Positions 60,877 through 64,000 of a stretch of DNA of 64,000 nucleotides are shown one piece after another. The notes below the pieces were generated by a model that had not been told where the DNA came from, ran no database searches, and saw nothing but the letters and a program-made list of their open reading frames with translations. Within the stretch, counting starts at the first letter, position 1. Every line of letters starts with the position of its first letter. The DNA is from Methanosarcina sp. (lineage in GTDB: Archaea > Halobacteriota > Methanosarcinia > Methanosarcinales > Methanosarcinaceae): contig NZ_JAQUVZ010000017.1 of NCBI RefSeq assembly GCF_028693135.1, positions 1 through 64,000 of the forward strand, read 5' to 3'. Position numbers and translations under genes: made by a program.

Positions 60877-63495
60877 ATGAGGTTCAAAGACGTCCCCTTA
60901 AAGCCAAAGCTGGTTATTCTTATTGTTGTCGGAGTTTTTCTCGTTCTTGCCGTATCCATGGCAGTCATCATCGGGACTGTAACCTCTCAGGAAGAAAAGC
61001 TTGCTTATGAGAAATCCATTGAGATGGCAGACAACTATGCAAACCAGTTCGATGCTCGTATGAAGTCCAACCAGGCTGTTGCACGAACCCTTGCGCTTAC
61101 AATGGCTGAGTACGAAGCTTCTGACAGGGAAGAGGCAATAGACATCCTTGAAAATATCCTTGAAGGAAACCCAAGTTTAATTGGCGTCTATCTGGGTTAT
61201 GAGCCGAACGCTTTTGACGACATGGATAGAGACTATGTTAATACTTCCGGGCACGATGTAACAGGCAGGTTTGTCCCGTACTGCAACAAGATTGAGGGGC
61301 CTATGGTAGTTGAGCCCCTTGTTCATTATGATTCTTCTGACTACTACCAGCTGCCAAAAGCTACTGGCAAGGATATCCTGACCGAACCCTACTTTTACGA
61401 AGGAATATTTATGGTGAGTTACGACTCTCCTATTTTTAAAGACGGAGAATTTGCAGGGATTGCTGGGGTGGATGTCCCGCTTGAGTATGTGGATGAGGTT
61501 GCAAGTAATATCCGGACTTTTGATACGGGATATGCTTTCATGGTTAGCAACACCGGTGTTTTCCTCTCTCATCCCACGCAGAAAGACTGGATCGGAAAAA
61601 AGAGCCTCTCTGAATTTGATGCAAAAGAGATAAAATATGCCTCAGAGGATATTCGGCAGGGGAGAGGAGGGCATATTGAAGTTAAGGACCCGACCACAGG
61701 CAAGACAGTTATTATGTTTTACGAGCCTGTTGAAACAGGAGATTCTGCGTTTGTGCTGGTAGTCCCTAAAGAAGAAATGCTTGCCGGCGTTGCTGATCTG
61801 AGAGACCGGCTTCTTATCATCTCTGCAATCTCGATTCTTTTTATGGCGGCTCTGGCTTATATGATTGCCCGGTCCATCACAAAACCAATCGATGAAATTG
61901 TTGATGACTTCAGGAACATTGCACAGGACGCGGTAAAAGGAAAGCTCGATGTAAGGGCAAATACTGATGTGGAAATTGATTTTCGGGAAATTCCAAGCGG
62001 TCTGAACGAAATTCTCAGGGCCGTGATTGTGCCTATCCGGGAAACCATAAGGGTAACCAATGCCCTTGCAAAAGGGGAGTTGAAAGAACGGGTCAATGTA
62101 GATGTACAGGGGGAGTTCAGGGATCTTGGGAATACCCTTGATAAATTTTCCGGAACCCTCAACAGGATCATTGATGATTCTAATGCTGTTCTGACGGCTT
62201 TTCAAAACAATGATTTCAAGCGAGAGATCCTTGTGCATGGGCATGGAGACTTTAAGCTCCTTACGGATGGGATTGAAGAGACCCGCATGGCTCTTGATCT
62301 TGTTACAGCGCAGCGCAGGGCAGCAGAAAAAGCCCTGCTGGATTACGCAATGGAGCTGGAGCGTTCCAATAAGCTTAAAGAAGAAATGGAACGAGTCATC
62401 AACAATAGTCCGGTAATTGTCTTTTTATGGAAATATGAACCTGGTTGGCCTGCGGAATTTGTCTCGGAAAACATTAAACGTTTAGGGTATGAAGTAGGGG
62501 ATTTTATCTCAAAGAACGTTTTTTACGAAGATATCGTCCATCCGGAAGACCTCGAAAAAATGCACGAAGAGCTTGCCAGGAATGTGGAGTCCGGCTGTGA
62601 CTTCTATACCTCGGAATACCGGATACTGACAAAGTCCGGGGAAGTCCGCTGGGTGGATGAGAGGACTTTTATTCAGAGGGATGAGAAAGACGAGGTCCGC
62701 CTTCAAGGAATTATCCTTGATATAACCGAACATAAAAAAGCCGAAGAGGTCCTGTTACAGATTGAAGAAATCCATAAAAAGGAAATTCATCACAGGATCA
62801 AAAATAACCTCCAGGTAATCTCAACCCTGCTCTACCTGGAATCCGGAAACTTCTCAGATAAGAAGGTAATGGATGCTTTCAAAGATAGCCAGCACAGGGT
62901 TAAGTCAATGGCTCTTATCCACGAAAAACTCTACCAGTCCGAAGACATGGTAAGTGTGGACTTTGCAGATTACATTCAGGAACTTTCCAATTATCTCTTC
63001 CAGTCCTATTCAGTGGGGAGCGGAAAAGTCAGTCTGAGACTCGATGTTGATAACGTTTTCCTCGGAATGGACACTGCAGTTCCTCTGGGCATTATTATCA
63101 ACGAACTTGTCTCAAACGCCCTTAAACATGCCTTTTCTGAAGGCGAGGACGGAGAAATCTACATCCAGCTGCACAGGAACAGAAGAGATTCACCTTCTTA
63201 TAGAGAAAATTATAAAAATGCAGAAGATCAAGTGGCTAAGTGCGAGAAAATCGATTGTACTGGCATTAGCAGCACACAGGGGAAAAACAAAATAGTGGAT
63301 GGGCTGACCCTGATTGTCAGAGATGATGGTAAAGGGTTCCCTGAAGGCCTTGATTTTAGAAACACGGATTCTCTCGGGCTCCAGCTGGTAACTGCACTTG
63401 TAGACCAGATTAATGGGAGCATAGAACTTGATACCAGCAGAGGAACCGGGTTTATAATTGTCTTTCAGGAGCTGAAGTACAAACAAGGGGTGTAA
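60877..63495 (+). CDS. Membrane sensor histidine kinase (Cache-HAMP-PAS-HisKA_2), paralogue 2
   Basis: The domain order is the same as at 55750: Cache (YFYEGIFMVSYDSPIFKDGEFA, DTGYAFMVSNTGVFLSHP), second membrane helix, HAMP, coiled coil, PAS (NSPVIVFLWKYEPGWPAEFV), HisKA_2 (EIHHRIKNNLQVISTLLYLE) and HATPase_c (INELVSNALKHAF, DDGKGFPEGLD). ATG 60877 is the start matching paralogue 1 (MRFKDVPLKPKL against MLSDTPLKTKM); TTG 60820 would add 19 residues with no counterpart. It overlaps nothing but ends three bases before the receiver-only gene, its likely partner. The cache sequence differs from paralogue 1 mainly in surface positions. Confidence 0.93.
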   Translation: MRFKDVPLKPKLVILIVVGVFLVLAVSMAVIIGTVTSQEEKLAYEKSIEMADNYANQFDARMKSNQAVARTLALTMAEYEASDREEAIDILENILEGNPSLIGVYLGYEPNAFDDMDRDYVNTSGHDVTGRFVPYCNKIEGPMVVEPLVHYDSSDYYQLPKATGKDILTEPYFYEGIFMVSYDSPIFKDGEFAGIAGVDVPLEYVDEVASNIRTFDTGYAFMVSNTGVFLSHPTQKDWIGKKSLSEFDAKEIKYASEDIRQGRGGHIEVKDPTTGKTVIMFYEPVETGDSAFVLVVPKEEMLAGVADLRDRLLIISAISILFMAALAYMIARSITKPIDEIVDDFRNIAQDAVKGKLDVRANTDVEIDFREIPSGLNEILRAVIVPIRETIRVTNALAKGELKERVNVDVQGEFRDLGNTLDKFSGTLNRIIDDSNAVLTAFQNNDFKREILVHGHGDFKLLTDGIEETRMALDLVTAQRRAAEKALLDYAMELERSNKLKEEMERVINNSPVIVFLWKYEPGWPAEFVSENIKRLGYEVGDFISKNVFYEDIVHPEDLEKMHEELARNVESGCDFYTSEYRILTKSGEVRWVDERTFIQRDEKDEVRLQGIILDITEHKKAEEVLLQIEEIHKKEIHHRIKNNLQVISTLLYLESGNFSDKKVMDAFKDSQHRVKSMALIHEKLYQSEDMVSVDFADYIQELSNYLFQSYSVGSGKVSLRLDVDNVFLGMDTAVPLGIIINELVSNALKHAFSEGEDGEIYIQLHRNRRDSPSYRENYKNAEDQVAKCEKIDCTGISSTQGKNKIVDGLTLIVRDDGKGFPEGLDFRNTDSLGLQLVTALVDQINGSIELDTSRGTGFIIVFQELKYKQGV

Positions 63496-63498
63496 GGA

Positions 63499-63915
63499 AT
63501 GACCGAAGGACGAATTCTAATAGTCGAAGATGAACATATCGTTGCGATGGGAATAAAGCGCATGTTGAAAGGCCTGGGATACACGGTTACAGGTGTAGCT
63601 TCATCCGGAGAGGACGCCATAAGCAAAGCCGAGAGCACTTTTCCTGACCTCGTGTTGATGGACATAATGCTGAAAGGAGAACTTGACGGCGTGGAAGCTG
63701 CAAAGGAGATAAAAGAACGTTTTGATGTGCCTGTGGTTTACCTGACTGCTTATTCCGACAGCAATATTCTCGAGCGGGTTAAAAAGACCGGACCCTTTGG
63801 CTATATCGTAAAACCCTTTGACGAAAAAGACCTGCACAGCAATATAGAAATAGCCCTGCACAGGTACAGGAAAGAAAAAGAAAATCCAGAGGAAAGAACT
63901 GACGGAGAAAGCTAA
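63499..63915 (+). CDS. Response regulator, receiver domain only (138 aa)
   Basis: The receiver has the acidic pair in LIVEDEHIV, the phosphorylatable Asp in PDLVLMDIMLKG, Thr in YLTAYSD and Lys in IVKPFDEKDL. It contains no output domain; the last 20 residues are charged and flexible (KEKENPEERTDGES). The start is three bases behind the kinase stop with an AAGGA site, so the two are translationally coupled. It could relay phosphate to another protein, for example the Msr regulator or the PAS protein, but this is not shown. Confidence 0.95.
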   Translation: MTEGRILIVEDEHIVAMGIKRMLKGLGYTVTGVASSGEDAISKAESTFPDLVLMDIMLKGELDGVEAAKEIKERFDVPVVYLTAYSDSNILERVKKTGPFGYIVKPFDEKDLHSNIEIALHRYRKEKENPEERTDGES

Positions 63916-64000
63916 GCAGGTAGAGAAAGATAATCTATAAACTTCTAATCTATAAACTTCTCAGCACGATTATTCTTGAGTTCAGCTCTTCAACCCTGAT

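Overview
The window reads as a chromosome segment of a Methanosarcina species (methanogenic archaeon). The evidence is a dimethylamine methyltransferase gene (mtbB) with an in-frame UAG at codon 356 (pyrrolysine), its corrinoid protein and permease, two copies of a methanogenesis marker 8 type protein, Msr-type (DUF1724) regulators, AT-rich intergenic DNA with archaeal TATA boxes, and GGAGG/GGTGA ribosome binding sites. The species cannot be fixed from the sequence alone. No rRNA or tRNA gene was recognised.

Layout. 0-3.6 kb: end of an IS630-like transposase, decayed mobile DNA, and a three-gene overlapping cassette (50-aa protein, 104-aa beta protein, membrane-anchored double winged-helix regulator). 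3.6-9.5 kb: NimA-like flavoprotein, a tiny membrane peptide, and a vWA + MoxR/RavA ATPase pair. 9.5-15 kb: TrkH/TrkA potassium uptake, MarR and TrmB-type regulators, an AI-2E family permease. 15-20 kb: ABC exporter, lipoprotein, two tandem copies of a tiny Lys/Ala-rich protein. 20-24.4 kb: two marker-8 paralogues flanking an MTH865-like protein and an unknown 390-aa protein. 24.6-29.3 kb: AAA+ ATPase followed by a TPR protein with an N-terminal domain resembling inactive STAND NTPases, then a second TPR protein and a decayed TPR copy; this is the best candidate for an undescribed (possibly conflict/defence) system. 30-46 kb: secreted protein, phenylacetate-CoA ligase, small serine protease-like protein, flippase-like membrane protein, an IS607 element, myo-inositol-phosphate synthase, ferritin-like protein, ATP10-like/PQQ-dehydrogenase operon, DNA polymerase IV, second AI-2E permease. 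46-51 kb: UPF0282 hydrolase, IS605-like non-coding remnant, Msr regulator, double-PAS protein, DUF2769 protein. 51-64 kb: mtbC-mtbB-permease, then two paralogous Cache-HAMP-PAS-HisKA_2 kinases around a second Msr regulator, ending with a receiver-only response regulator.

How it works together. MtbB demethylates dimethylamine onto the corrinoid of MtbC, feeding methyl-CoM formation by an MtbA encoded elsewhere; the adjacent permease probably imports the substrate. The sensor kinases, receiver protein and Msr regulators downstream fit control of methyltransferase genes, an inference from the known Msr family.

The most unusual non-coding property is the density of repeats: more than a dozen short (12-23 bp) tandem arrays between genes, and a dispersed intergenic element bounded by two conserved hairpins (four full copies, several partial ones) that no annotated feature explains.
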